From the NCBI RefSeq assembly GCF_003576645.1, contig NC_044924.1, positions 21,261,553 through 21,325,552 on the forward strand: a stretch of 64,000 nt of DNA. The letters are read 5' to 3'. Every line of letters begins with the position of its first letter. The first letter of the stretch is position 1. Shown in pieces: positions 33,791 to 46,971 of this stretch. A model generated the notes under the pieces. It worked only from the letters and a program-made list of their open reading frames with translations. It did no database searches and was not told where the DNA came from. Source of the stretch: Ipomoea triloba. Lineage: Eukaryota; Streptophyta; Magnoliopsida; Solanales; Convolvulaceae. The translations under genes and the position numbers were made by a program.

Positions 33791-34420
33791 GATCATGTGA
33801 AACAATTGTCTTAGGTAAGAAATACAAGGGTCCAAATTGGAGATTTAAAAAAAACGCGGTGATATTATTGTAATTTTGTGTAAGTAAGTTAATTTTTTTT
33901 GCCTTCTAGTGCACATTGTTCCTTCTACCAGAGCACATTGTTGTGCCATATAGTACACATTGTTCCTTCTTCTAGTGCACATTTTTATGCCATACAGTGC
34001 ACATTGGTGTGCCTTACAGAGCCTTTTTTTCTTTTTTTTTTTTAAATTGTAGATGACAAACTTTTTTTAAAAGATCAATTAATCTTGATCACTAATTACT
34101 AATTTGAGTTGAATATTGTTTCCTTCTTTATTATTTATGTTCGTTTATGATTTGTGTTTAAAATCCTATATTAAATTTAATTTTTTCACATCTTTGTGGC
34201 TTCAGTGCGCATTTTTTATCTTCTAGTGCGCATTTTTTATATTCTAGTACGCATTTTCCTTTGTTCCATTACACATTTTTATGTCTTACAGTGCACATTG
34301 TTGAAATTCGTACGAGACGAATTTTTTTTTTTGATCTAAGGCTGAGATTCTATCTCACTTCTTACCTGCGATTTTTATCTCACCCAAAACCCTTATCTGT
34401 AATTTTTGGGGTAAAATCCC
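33750..34420. mobile_element. Microsatellite-flanked element with GTGCACATT arrays
   Basis: After a CT run and (TA)n (33737-33787) the body starts ggatcatgtgaaacaattg, and tcttaggtaagaa (33810) is mirrored by ttcttacctgcga near 34360. Inside lie two clusters of degenerate units such as tagtgcacattgttccttc (33905-34010 and 34200-34310). The plan matches the elements at 7214 and 8574, although the sequence differs. Confidence 0.45.
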
Positions 34421-35400
34421 ATTGTGTTGAAGTGGCATGCATCCTCTTAAATTTGTAAAATAAAATAATACAAAGAAAAACCATTTGTAAGCAACCTTCT
34501 TCATTTGCCATCTCTACATTGAAAACATTTGTAGTCATTTTTTTCAAGAAAAAGAGTTTCGTCTATATACCAAAGATGACATTATATTCTTCCTTCCAGA
34601 TCGAAGTAGTCTTTTTCATTTCTAGATTATCAAAGATAAATAAAGATGCTACTTTTATAAAAATCGATGGGGTTATCTAACATGACCTATAAATAGTCTC
34701 TAAAATGATCATCAACAAATATTAAAAGGGAAGTGAAAAATAAATAGGAAAATATTAATTCAAAAGAAAACTTTGTTAAATTTAGTAACACAAGTAAGCA
34801 GAGTTGAAGTAAAAAATACTCAATAACTAGGTCATATAAATTACCAACACTTTTATAACAACATTTCCTTACATCTTCACACATAACACTTAAGAATTTA
34901 CAGTTAATTTTGCTTTAAAAAATTACATTCTTTCTCATTCAGCTAATAAGAATAAAATAAAATTAAAATAAAACCCTACAAAAAAGTTGAGAATCAAATT
35001 ACCTGGCGTCTTGATATAATAAAATCTTATACCTTCTTGAAAGATACTCAAGAATTATATATAATGCGTAGACGCTCTAGCTCATATTGTGCTAAACTTA
35101 TACAACTTAAAATGTAAATTGAACAAGAAAAGGACAAAAAAGAGAGATTAAGATGTAGTTTGTAGTTTGTAACCATTACACATTTTATACTAAAATCAAG
35201 TTATCAAATGTGGAAAATATTTAAAATATTAAATATTGCCTAAATTGGAGTCAAATTACGTTGTCTATTTCATTAAATAGAATTTAAGGCACATGGGTGG
35301 TTTTTTTTTTTTTTTTTTTTTGAAAATGGCACATGGATGGTTTTAATGATTAACAAATTAATTCATTAATTTCTTTTACACTTGCCACATTAGATTTTTT
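34421..35400. other. No gene recognised
   Basis: AT-rich sequence. Short phrases near 34440-34640 (aagagtttcgtct, catttctagatta) echo the dispersed repeat at 32205, so a diverged piece of it may be present. No exon seen. Confidence 0.4.
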
Positions 35401-35402
35401 TT

Positions 35403-35548
35403 TTGATACATATAATTTTGAATGGGCTTTGGCTTAGCCACCTTGATTTGCCTTGGTTCCACCCGTATATATTTACACAGAGACGGAGCTGTTATGCGTA
35501 CAGTGGAAACAGCTGCTCTCACTGTAAAAAATTAGACAGTCCCAAAAC

Positions 35549-35590
<42 letters not shown>

Positions 35591-36600
35591 AAACAACACG
35601 CCAGCCCAAGACATTCATCGTGAGTGCTCTGTCGCCTTGCCTTGCTCTCTCTACTCGACTACTCCTCTGTCGCTCACTCGCTCTGTCCTCTAAGGCGCCC
35701 TCTACCTCGCCGCAAAACACGGAACACCGGTCATTGTGTTAGCCACACCAGTTGGCGATCGTAGTTCGTTGGATCCTAATCTCGTTCTTACAATCTCAGT
35801 CTCACAATCTGTCAATCTCACAATCTCAGGTTCTTAGTTCGTAGTTCTAATTGGCTATTATTTTTTTCCCTAATTTTCCTAAATAATATTTACGCACACA
35901 TAAACACTATAGTTCTTTCTTCTTGTGGTCTATTTTATGGTGTAATAAACAGAAAATAGAAAACCTCCCTGACCATCAAGGGAAAAGTGAATCTTCAAAG
36001 ACTAAATGACTAAAGGTGTAATTTTTCCTTAATTCATTATCTATGCCAAATTGCCAAGTGTATCACTTATCAAACAATAGTTTTGGCCCTGTTTGGTAAA
36101 TAATCAGCCTATCAGCCAATTTTAGCTTATTTGACCACTATTAGTTGTTTGGTTAATAAACTTTTTGTAACTCCAAAATGCTAAAATTCAAAAGGCTACT
36201 CAAAGCAGCATTTTCAATTAGCTTTTTGAGAAAAGAAATTATACCAAACAACTATCAGCTAACAGCTAATTTATCAAACAACTTTATACAATTAGCTAAT
36301 ATTATCAACAAATCATTCATTCTAACCCAAACAACCAACCCAATCAGCCAACAGCCATTTACCAAACAGGGCCTTTATCTTTTTCATTGTTAATCCAATC
36401 ACTGAACAAAACCCTCTCATATAAATATTGGGGGTTTATTTACTTTTTATTCACTCAATTTTAGTAGCAATTTTTCTTTTAACAATCAACTTTATTTGTT
36501 TCTCTTTCGGTTCTGAACCTTAAAAACATTTCTCTTTTAGTCGTAAATATCAATTATCTCTTTAGACATGTCATTAGATTTATTTTTTAAACTAATAATT
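35403..36600 (+). repeat. B3-gene 5' region, copy 1
   Basis: The stretch is related to 36585-44600 (minus its insertions), 54590-56460 and 57830-58900. It includes ataattttgaatgggctttg (35411), a spacer with (TA)n at 35552, aaaatagaaaacctccctga (35955) and the tail ataaatattgggggtttatt (36421). The part near 35955 corresponds to the start of the frame at 44321, but here it is not an open ATG frame. It is therefore a decayed promoter/first-exon copy. Confidence 0.5.
36082..36376. mobile_element. Tourist-like MITE, 3-bp target duplication ttt
   Basis: The element (36085-36373, 289 bp) starts ggccctgtttggtaaataat and ends gccatttaccaaacagggcc, giving clear inverted ends. At 56376-56395 the related copy reads aacaatagttttatctttttc without the insert. 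The 3-bp duplication and GGCCCTGTTTGG ends fit PIF/Harbinger (Tourist) MITEs, though the target is TTT instead of the usual TAA/TTA. Confidence 0.7.
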
Positions 36601-39600
36601 TTGAATGAGTTTGGGCTAGGCCTGTGCAAAACTGGTCCAACCCGATTTACCCGCTCGACCCGAACTTACCATCACCAAATGGAAGGGATATCCGAACCCG
36701 ATCTCGAAAGTTCAAACCGCTCCGGCATTTATAACTTGTTTAATTAATTCGGGTAGGGTTAGGATATTTCATATCCGAACCGTCTAAAATAAGAAGTTTT
36801 ATATGTATGTATGTGTGTGTATATATATATATAGAACGACTTCGTTTGGGATTTGTATTTAAATAATCCATCGGCTAGGGTTTCTCATTTTAGTCATTTG
36901 CGTAGTTGCTCCTTGTCTCTGAATTTTCCAGTTCTCTAAGTTCGTTCTCTCATAGTCTTATTTCTCTCCTCTCTTCGTCTCTACTCTATATTCGCTATTC
37001 TCTAATCCTCTGATCCCTCTTCTGAGTTTTCCATTTCTCTCTTCGTCTATATGCAAAACCCGTCTCTCCCATACTCCCCTTTGAGTCTTCTATGGGAATT
37101 GACGTTGTTGTGGTCTTTGGTTTGGAATCTGGTGGAAACCTCACAAAGATGTCGTTGTTGGTTGTTGTCGTTCTGAACTTCTGCTATTCGCCGCAACCGC
37201 TGCAATCGCGGGTGGAAACCCATAGCCCGAGGTTGATATTTGAAGCCTTGAAGCCCAAGTTCTCAGGGGGGAAATTTGAGAAAACAAGTAAATCTAATTT
37301 TTTTATATGTTCGTGCTGTTGACTGTTAGTCTGTTACCATCGGGTTCTTACTTGCCGATGTATTGATTCTATGATGTTGCATTGTTGCATGAACCCTAAT
37401 TTGTAAGTGAGCCGTAATTTTTGGGGCTTTTCATATGCGTTATGAATTTATATAAATTCTGATATATGTTTGTATGTTTATGATTGGATGACCCTTAAAT
37501 GTGTGGTGGTGGTGGAAGCCTATTGAGTACTAATCTATGTGTGTATGTTTATGTATGTTTGTTGTTGACTGTTGAGCCTTAATTTTTGTGCATTTCCATA
37601 TGAATGATGATTTCTGTTATTGAACTGTTGAATAATGTGGTGGAAGTGTTAATTTGTGGACATTTTTAAAAGATGATGATTTCCTAATTATGGACGTAAA
37701 TGTGTATGGGTATGTAATATCTTATATGTTGACTGTTGAGCCCTAATTTGTGGGCATTTCCATAAAATGATGAATTCTAAATAAAATACATGAATTCGTG
37801 ATTATGAAAGTGAATGTGTATGTGTATGTGTATGTAATATATTATATGTTGACGGTTGAGCCCTAATTTTTAGGAAATTATGTCTTCCTGAATCCTAATT
37901 ATGGAAGTAAATTTGTAATGTGTATGTGGTGGAAGCCTTTTACTGTTAATCTGTTAATCTATTATACTGTAACTCTGATACACATCTGCCCTTCCTTATA
38001 GATGAGAGCAATCAAAGCATTAGTGTGGCTGGACCTCTTCCAACCTCAATAGTAGATGAATAAGGAGTACAAATTAAATCCAAGGCATTGAGACAGATAC
38101 TCAATAGCCTATGGTCACTCTTACCATGGTTGAAAAAATCGCTAGGCGCTCCTCGGGCTAGCGCTTAAGCGGGAATTTATCGGTGCCTAGGCGCCAATGT
38201 ATTTTTTTTATTTTATTATTTTATTTTTTTAAAACTTTTTTTAAATATTTTCAATTTTTAAAAACTAATAATTATAAATTATATAATACTTTAATAGTTT
38301 TAGTATTAAAATATTAAATATTCACCTAAAAGCATCTAGAGTTTGTACAATTTAGGGTTACTTTGCTCAATACGATATTATTTTGAGTGAAATAACACAT
38401 GAAAAAGAGAAGAACAATAGTTAATTGGCCGACTAGGCGGCCTAGTCGGTGCCTAGGAGGTCTAGTCGGCGCCTAGGAGGCCTAGGCGGTCAGCGCCTAA
38501 GCGGCCTAGGCGGAACATAGGTGGCGTAGACGGTCGTCTAGCCGGCCAGCCACCTAGACCTAGGACTGTGCATCGGTCGGGTATGGGCGGTTCGGTTATA
38601 CAAAGATGGAAACCATTCGGTTAACGGTTAACTATTTTAGTACCCTAAACGCCATATAATTATCGAAAATCCACTCGGATTTTTAAAGTTCGGTTTCGGT
38701 CGGGTATTGCGGTTTTCGTAATAATTTCGGAAATACAAAAATAACACTGATTTTCATCAAATATAATAAATTACAAAAGTACATTATACAAGTTTAAGAC
38801 TTAGGACAAAATAACTTAGTAAATAACTAAAATAAGTGACCTAGTTAAACCATATGGTCATTTTACAAGTTACAACTGCAAATATACAAAATTAAGTGGC
38901 AAATTAACTAAGTAAACTACATAATTACATATTTTGCAGAAGTAACAAACTACAAAATTACATAATAAGTGACTCCAGTCACCAAATTGTCCAATCTTTG
39001 CCTCTAGGGGCATCAAGTAACCAACTAACTGAAGTATTGAACTAAGTGTAGCTGATATTCTGTGAAGGTGAACTGACAAAAATCCAAAAACTGAAGTAGA
39101 AATGTACAACTACACATAGTGAATCTGCTATTCCTCATCTTCCTCCTAATGAAAAGTTATAACTTAAACAAATCAGTCACAACTCACAAATAATAAATCA
39201 TAATGAAAATTAAAAAGTACACTGTTTAAACACAAGGAATGTCTCAGCATGCTTTAGCTTTCATGTCAAAACAAGGAATGGGGGAAAATTGCTACTTGAG
39301 TAGTTGAGTTATACCCACTACTCAGTGCAACATACCAACCCATAGCCTTTTTTTTTCAGACTATTGGTGGAAGCATCATCATTGCCAAGGATAGAAGTAG
39401 AGAGATAAACATAAATTCAGAGAGGCAGCAGAGACAAGGGAGTGAGAGATACATTATTACCATGATACCATCAACTTAGGACTCCTAAGTCCTAACATTC
39501 AAACCTGTTGCAACTTGCAAATTTGGCCCATTTGTTCTTGCCTCATAGTTCCAAGTTCCAATAGTCCAACTAGCAAATTGCAAAATGGCAGCAACAAATA

Positions 39601-39658
39601 ATAGTTGCCCAGCCACTTGCCATTTTGTCAATTGGCAACTGTCCAAGTTTCCAACACC

Positions 39659-42186
39659 TTACAGTTCAAACCNGTAGTTACCTGTTTCTAATCTCTCCAC
39701 TTCATCCAGATTTTCTTCTACTGAGATGGGTTGATTTGGCAACCTCATCCAATCTTGGGCACAAACAAGTGCTTCCACTATCCTAGGAGTTAATGAACTC
39801 CTAAATGCATCTAGCACTCTCCCACTAGTGCTAAAAGCAGATGCAGAGGCTACAGTTGAAATGGGAACAACAAGAACATCCCTAGCCAATTGGGAGAGGA
39901 TAGGAAACCTACTAGTATTGATCTTCCACCAATTTAAAATGTCAAAATCAGGATTTTCATCTTCCACAATCTCCTCACTTAGATAGATTTCCAGCTCAGT
40001 TTTTTTGCCTCCCAACTCACCACTCTCTACTCTTTGCTTTTTTAACTGAGATTTCAGTTTAGACTGTGGTCTACCAATGGTGACAGATTGAGAGTGGGAC
40101 TGGGATGTACCAGTGACAGCAGTAGCAGAATCAACACTGACAGGAGTGACAGCAGTAGCAGAAACAGATGAACCATGCACATAGTCATCAAACAAATTCT
40201 TCAGACCAGTTAAAACATTTTTGAAACAAGATTTTCCCTTATCATCACCATACAGTTGTGTGAACTGGTATGACATGTATGCAATTTTATCCCTTGGATC
40301 CAATATATTTGCATACATGTATGCAATTTTATCCCTTGGATCCAATATATTTGCATAAAAAATGACAATTTTATCCCTTGGATCCAATATATTTGCATAA
40401 AAAATGATAATTTTATCCCTTGGATCCAATATATTTGCATAAAAAATGATGGCATTCATTTTATCAGGATCACCCCAATATTTCTCAAACTTCGTTTTCA
40501 TATTTGAACCCATTAGATTAACAGAGGCAGATTCAGCTTCCATCATTTCAGACAACATGCAAGACAAGTCAGAAATTTCAGAGAAGAAATTATTGGTAGT
40601 CACATACAGAGAACCAGAAATCCTTAGGGTCATTTCATAAAAACATTTAAGCAACTTGACCATATGCTCAACAGAATACCAATCCATAAAATCTGGGACA
40701 GATTCACCTAAATCAGTGGAGAATGAACTATCATTTTCTTCATAGGCCTCAAATACCTTTTGATATGTGACTGCATTCTTAAGCATCAAATAGGTTGAGT
40801 TCCATCTAGTTGGTACATCAAGAGTCAAACTAGACTTGGCTTCCACCCCTATTAAATCAGCAAGGTCCCTGAATTTTTTTAGCCTAGCAGGAGAATTTCT
40901 CACATATCTAACTGCATCCCTCACCTTCTTTACAGAACTGTCTACATCCTTTAACCCATCCTGGACAATCAAATTTAAGACATGTGCAATGCATCTCATG
41001 TGCACATAATTGCATTTCACAGAAGAAACCCCCCAAGACAGCAAATTCTTTTTGAAGAAACCCATAGCAGTGTCATTACTAGAGGCATTCTTTTTGAAGA
41101 AACCCATAGCAGTGTCATTACTAGAGGCATTGTCAACAGTCACAGTGAATACAGTGTCATTACTAGAGGCATTGTCAACAGTCACAGTGAATATATTTTT
41201 TAGCCCCCACTCTAGAAGACAGGTTTCTAAGGCTTTGGCATTTAGCCCCCACTCTAGAAGACAGGTTTCTAAGGCTTTGGCAATGTATTCCCCCCTATGT
41301 GAGGTGACAGGGACAAATGATATGATCTTTTTGTGTAACTTCCATTGGTTATCTATAAAATGTGCAGTGATGCACATATAGTTTATCCTTTGGACAGAAG
41401 TCCAAGTATCAGTTGTGATACTAACTCTTTGGCAGGAAGTCCTAAACAGTTTCTTCAGATTTACCCTCTCATCAGAAAAAATCTGATAAATATCCCTACT
41501 TATAGTCCATCTAGATGGGATCTTAAATCTAGGACATGCAACAAGAATAAATTTTCTAAACCCCTGCCCCTCTACAAATCTGAAAGGAAGCTCATCAATG
41601 AGTATCATTTCTGCTAGGGCCCTCCTAATTGCATCTTGATTGAACACCCAAGTAGTTAAGACTCCCACATTAACCCCACTCTCTGACTAGGACTAACCAC
41701 AGGCTGAAATGAATGCAGAGATTGTCTAACATCTTTGGAGTGAGGATTCTTTAGGCGCAGAGATTGTCTAACATCTTTGGAGTGAGGATTCTTTAGGCAG
41801 TTAAGCATATGATGCCTTAAGGAGTGAGGATTCTTTAGGCAGTTAAGCATATGATGCCTTAAGGAAGATGGATTCTTTAGGCAGTTAAGCATATGATGCC
41901 TTAAGGAAGATGTGCCATGCTTTTTTGACTGACCACCATATAATTTTGCACAATAAATACACCTTGCTTGCATAACCATACCACTACTGTCTTTGACTTT
42001 CTCAAAATGATCCCATACCAGGGATCTGGTTTCAACCTCCTTTCTTTTTTTTGAAGGAACAGATTGAGGAGGAGGCACATGTTGCTGCTGAGATTGATTT
42101 CTCTCCACAGCTTTTGCTTCCACCCCAGTAAGTTCCTCACTAGATAATATAGGAGGAGGTTGCCCAGACAAACTAATACTCTCCAT
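39659..42186 (-). pseudogene. hAT transposase with BED zinc finger and hATC domain, one frameshift
   Basis: The first part (42186-41656) starts MESISLSGQPPPILSSEE and holds a BED finger (SLVWDHFEK, CIYC, then SSLRHHMLNC). The second part (41668-39659) contains FNQDAIRRALAEMILIDELP, the RNase H-like core (TDTWTSVQRINYMCITAHFI, VDNASSNDT, MRCIAHVLNLIV, PTRWNSTYLML) and the C-terminal hATC dimerisation region (ELEIYLSEE, DILNWWK, FPILSQLARDVL). The two frames overlap near 41685, where one base is out of phase. Inside are eight extra copies of 14-residue stretches, each from an exact or nearly exact 42-bp repeat (near 40282, 41042, 41129, 41203, 41745, 41780, 41820). These are most likely an assembly fault; without them the length would be close to that of plant hAT transposases. 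N at 39672 leaves one residue unknown. Confidence 0.85.
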
Positions 42187-42419
42187 CTTTACAGATGAGA
42201 TGTGTATTAGAAATCAGTATGGAAAAAAAGATCAAGTCAGTATAGTGTGGTTATACACTTATACAGCTAGACTCATACAGTCAAACACAAATACTGAGGT
42301 ACACAAATACAGATACTGAGGTACACATTTAACTGATTTAAGGGTCCATAAATTCCATAAACTTATTTTTTATTTCATAACTTACAAAGTTAGAAAGTTC
42401 ATCATTTAGGGGCTAATAG

Positions 42420-42710
42420 GGCTTCCACACTTAAATTGGATTAGGGCAAACCCTAATTTCAATGTAATCAGTATATCATAACAGAATAACATATCAAAAA
42501 TTAAGGGCTTCCACAGTTCCACACTTAAATTGAATTAGGGCAAACCCTAATTTCAATGTAATTAGTATATCATAACAGAATAGCAGATCAAAGCATAGCA
42601 ATAATTAAGGGCTTCCACAGTTCCACACTTAAATTGAATTAGGGCAAACCCTAATTTCAATGTAATTAGTATATCATAACAGAATAACATATCAAAGGCA
42701 TAGCAACAGA
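42420..42710. repeat. Three tandem copies of a roughly 100-bp unit
   Basis: The phrase acttaaattg-attagggcaaaccc starts at about 42429, 42523 and 42627, and the units differ by several bases and in length (about 94 and 104 bp). This lies upstream of the transposase start and is a genuine-looking short array, unlike the exact 42-bp repeats. Confidence 0.75.
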
Positions 42711-43561
42711 ACTACAGAATCACATATTCACATATCAAACACAAATCCACAACACCAGTAATACAAATATACAATAACAATAAAAATCTATGAAACTAGG
42801 GTTCCGGCATACCTCAAACGGCTCAAAGAGTCAAAGACTCAGTCTCTAATGAGTCTACTCTCTATTTTTTTTAGATAAAAGCCTCACCGGAGTTTTAGGG
42901 CTTCCATCGGCTTCTAGTCGACAGTTGCAACGGCGTTAAGGGCTTCCACAGTTCCACCAGAAAGTTGAGAGAACAAAGAGCCAGAGAGCAGTGGTTGCGA
43001 GTAGGGTAGTAGTCTAGTAGAAGACTAAAGACTCGAGAGAGACTGAGACTGAGAAGTGAGATCACTGAGAAGTGAGAATTGAGAGAACTCAGACTCTCAG
43101 AGAAGAGAACAAAGAGCTAGAGAGGAGAGGTCGCGAGTCGCGACTGCGCAGAAAGAGCACAAATGATCTAGGGTTGGCACCCTCTGAACAAAGGAGTATA
43201 TATATATTACACATCATACGATGTCGTATATATATCTATATAATATGTGTATATATGTAATCGGGTATTCGGGCGGTTCGGGGAGGAGATTTCTCAACCC
43301 TACCCGATAACCTACACCCGCACTCAAGCCAATTAACGGGTCGGTTGATGGAATCGGGTAGTGACACTCGTTTCGTACTCACTTTCGGATTACGGGTCGG
43401 TCGGGTATTGCGGGTGGATCGGGTATTGCACACCCCTACCTAGACCACCATTTAAGGTTATACGCTAGGCGGTCGATTAGGGCTTAGCGTCTAGGCGGAG
43501 ATTAATCGACGCCTTGGCGGGATTTTGCAACATTGACTCCTACTGTTGCTGCCGCTAGAAG

Positions 43562-43993
43562 AGGAAGGAAATTGAGTCTAGATCCAAAGTCTGGGATCAC
43601 ATTGAAAAGATCCTAGATTTTGAGGGTCATGTGATTAATGGCAAGTGCATTTACTGTGCATAACTGTTTGCATGTGAATCTAAAAAACATGGAAAATCAT
43701 CTTTGAGAAATCATATGATGGGTTGCTTTAAAACTCTTCATTCAAAGGATACAAGGTAGTCCCTACTCACATTCAATACTGTTTCAACTTCAGGAATAGA
43801 GGCTATTCAGGGAGTTTTGGGGACATAAGTCTTTAATCAAGAGGCCATTAGGAGGGCCTAATATGAGATGATAACCATAGATGTGCTCCCTTTTTAGGTT
43901 TGTTGAGTGCCAGGGGTTCAAGAGGTTTATTCTTGTTTCTTGTCCTAGGTTTTAGATCCCTTCTAGGTGGACAATTTTCTAAGGTCATCTGAC
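43562..43993 (+). pseudogene. BED-finger hAT transposase fragment of the outer element
   Basis: In + the sequence reads RKEIESRSKVWDHIEKILDF, GKCIYCA, a stop, LFACESKKHGKSSLRNHMMG, then after further stops VFNQEAIRRA, and a decayed stretch corresponding to LPFRFVEGQGF...PSRW of the inner transposase. Three or more stops break it. It is clearly related to the inner transposase at 42186-39659, so both elements are of one hAT clade. The same sequence at 45361-45792 belongs to the exact 1.8-kb duplication. Confidence 0.75.
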
Positions 43994-44280
43994 TGCTAAT
44001 TACTTTAATAATATCCAAATACAAACCGAAACCTGAAATTGGGTAATCGTAATCCAAAGTTGAATATCCGATTGGGTATAACATAAAAAAATAAAGGGGC
44101 AGGCGGCAAAAAATTAATGCAAAAACTGATCAGGTGGCCGAATAAGAAATTTGATCCGCCTGTATCTAATTGATGCACATGCCTAGTTTGGGTCGCCTCC
44201 ACTTGTCTTGGATCCGCCACTGTACATCTACACACACCTAAATTAAGAATCCTACAAGAACTTTAGTATTTATTTTATTC

Positions 44281-44440
44281 TATTTTATTGTGGTCTATAA
44301 CAGCGTGTAAGAAGGAGGAAATGGAAAACCTAACTAAGGAAGGGGAAGGTCAATCTTCAAGCAACAAGAAGATCAAACACACTTATACTTTTGAAGTTCA
44401 TGATCTCTCAAACTATAGGGAATGACAACAAGGAGAAAAA
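44281..44440 (+). pseudogene. Possible first exon of the B3 gene, copy 2
   Basis: An ATG at 44321 opens MENLTKEGEGQSSSNKKIKH, then TYTFEVHDLSNYRE and a stop. The related copy at 58205-58360 has similar bases followed by an AAG/GTAATT donor; here the donor G is lost (aaaaagttaatt). With the LTR insertion and the duplication removed, the B3 exon at 53676 would lie about 1 kb downstream, so the two may belong to one gene. This linkage is inferred. Confidence 0.4.
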
Positions 44441-46971
44441 GTTAATTATATATATATGGATCATTCACAACATTCTTCTTTAATTTCTTTTTTTTTTTCA
44501 TAAAAAAGAACTATTGTAATAAAGAATCTTTATCGAGTTTTCATTTGATTTTGAATAAGTGCATTTTTGTTTGTAGATATTTTGGTGGTCATTCAGGAGT
44601 AGAGAAATGTAACACCCCAATTTCATAACCAATTTTTCCTTAAATTTTTTTCTCTTAATTAAAAATTTACTAATACAATAGCGGAAGCATTACTAACCAA
44701 ATGAAAACGGGTGTTACCGCCACATTTAGGTATCTTTCTTATACCCAAACGCTAAGGCTAATTCCAAACTTACAACACTTAATAATATCCAAAGTCCAAT
44801 TTAATACAATTTGAAATAAATAATATACAACCAATAATTCTTCATATATCAAATCTACACAAAGTCTATTCTTAAATAGACTAATCCAAATCATCATCTC
44901 GAATCCTTATTCATGTTCCTGTAATATCATTTAATACAAAAACAAAGTGTAGACAAAAATTAGCATAAGCTAAGTAAGAATCACTTCACCCCGTAAAATA
45001 TAGGTTTGGATTTTATTATTTTAAAAACTTGTATACTTATATACTTTTCCAAAATACATATGTGGAGGTACACTTTTCATAGTATAGAGAATTAATATTT
45101 ATAAATGGAGAATTAACCATCTCATCAAATCCACTTAGAATCTGGACCAATACCTATGTGTACACCCCCAAAGTATTCCAAGCCACTGGGTAGTATATGA
45201 TCCAAGTAGCACACCGGCTACCCNTTGCACACCCCTACCTAGACCACCATTTAAGGTTATACGCTAGGCGGTCGATTAGGGCTTAGCGTCTAGGCGGAGA
45301 TTAATCGACGCCTTGGCGGGATTTTGCAACATTGACTCCTACTGTTGCTGCCGCTAGAAGAGGAAGGAAATTGAGTCTAGATCCAAAGTCTGGGATCACA
45401 TTGAAAAGATCCTAGATTTTGAGGGTCATGTGATTAATGGCAAGTGCATTTACTGTGCATAACTGTTTGCATGTGAATCTAAAAAACATGGAAAATCATC
45501 TTTGAGAAATCATATGATGGGTTGCTTTAAAACTCTTCATTCAAAGGATACAAGGTAGTCCCTACTCACATTCAATACTGTTTCAACTTCAGGAATAGAG
45601 GCTATTCAGGGAGTTTTGGGGACATAAGTCTTTAATCAAGAGGCCATTAGGAGGGCCTAATATGAGATGATAACCATAGATGTGCTCCCTTTTTAGGTTT
45701 GTTGAGTGCCAGGGGTTCAAGAGGTTTATTCTTGTTTCTTGTCCTAGGTTTTAGATCCCTTCTAGGTGGACAATTTTCTAAGGTCATCTGACTGCTAATT
45801 ACTTTAATAATATCCAAATACAAACCGAAACCTGAAATTGGGTAATCGTAATCCAAAGTTGAATATCCGATTGGGTATAACATAAAAAAATAAAGGGGCA
45901 GGCGGCAAAAAATTAATGCAAAAACTGATCAGGTGGCCGAATAAGAAATTTGATCCGCCTGTATCTAATTGATGCACATGCCTAGTTTGGGTCGCCTCCA
46001 CTTGTCTTGGATCCGCCACTGTACATCTACACACACCTAAATTAAGAATCCTACAAGAACTTTAGTATTTATTTTATTCTATTTTATTGTGGTCTATAAC
46101 AGCGTGTAAGAAGGAGGAAATGGAAAACCTAACTAAGGAAGGGGAAGGTCAATCTTCAAGCAACAAGAAGATCAAACACACTTATACTTTTGAAGTTCAT
46201 GATCTCTCAAACTATAGGGAATGACAACAAGGAGAAAAAGTTAATTATATATATATGGATCATTCACAACATTCTTCTTTAATTTCTTTTTTTTTTTCAT
46301 AAAAAAGAACTATTGTAATAAAGAATCTTTATCGAGTTTTCATTTGATTTTGAATAAGTGCATTTTTGTTTGTAGATATTTTGGTGGTCATTCAGGAGTA
46401 GAGAAATGTAACACCCCAATTTCATAACCAATTTTTCCTTAAATTTTTTTCTCTTAATTAAAAATTTACTAATACAATAGCGGAAGCATTACTAACCAAA
46501 TGAAAACGGGTGTTACCGCCACATTTAGGTATCTTTCTTATACCCAAACGCTAAGGCTAATTCCAAACTTACAACACTTAATAATATCCAAAGTCCAATT
46601 TAATACAATTTGAAATAAATAATATACAACCAATAATTCTTCATATATCAAATCTACACAAAGTCTATTCTTAAATAGACTAATCCAAATCATCATCTCG
46701 AATCCTTATTCATGTTCCTGTAATATCATTTAATACAAAAACAAAGTGTAGACAAAAATTAGCATAAGCTAAGTAAGAATCACTTCACCCCGTAAAATAT
46801 AGGTTTGGATTTTATTATTTTAAAAACTTGTATACTTATATACTTTTCCAAAATACATATGTGGAGGTACACTTTTCATAGTATAGAGAATTAATATTTA
46901 TAAATGGAGAATTAACCATCTCATCAAATCCACTTAGAATCTGGACCAATACCTATGTGTACACCCCCAAA

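Larger units (their letters stand above)
38553..43446 (-). mobile_element. Inner hAT element with transposase, target duplication cctagacc
   Basis: The element spans 38561-43438 (4878 bp) with ends taggactgtgcatcggtcgg and gggtattgcacaccccta, inverted repeats of the TAGG...CCTA form. The 8-bp flanks cctagacc (38553-38560 and 43439-43446) are identical. It carries one transposase on the minus strand and 5' repeats. Subterminal regions at 38570-38720 and 43260-43430 share cgggtatt/cggttcgg words that may bind the transposase. The perfect duplication indicates a younger insertion than the two elements around it. Confidence 0.88.
38117..43543. mobile_element. hAT-like CTAGGCGG MITE inside the outer hAT, itself split
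   Basis: The left end catggttgaaaaaatcgc (38125) and right end gcgggattttgcaacattg (to 43535) are imperfect inverted repeats. The flanks actcttac and actcctac form an 8-bp duplication with one mismatch. The left part (38125-38560) and right part (43439-43535) are dense in gcctaggcgg words. Without the inner hAT the element would be about 530 bp. Confidence 0.7.
36609..44193 (+). mobile_element. Outer hAT element, internally deleted, target duplication gtttgggc/gtttgggt
   Basis: The left end taggcctgtgcaaa (36617) and right end gatgcacatgccta (to 44185) are inverted repeats of the hAT type. The 8-bp flanks gtttgggc and gtttgggt differ at one base. The related copies at 35421 and 58083 show the empty site. 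Its own genes are on +: a BED-finger transposase start (43562 on) that runs directly into the right end, so most of the transposase is missing. It is interrupted by the element at 38125-43535. Confidence 0.75.

Noticed and set aside
40982..41617. Plus-strand frames inside the hAT transposase
   Set aside because: Shadows of the transposase on the other strand.
43848..44235. Minus-strand open frames repeated at 45647-46034
   Set aside because: They lie antisense to the BED transposase remnant and hAT end, and the second set exists only through the assembly duplication.
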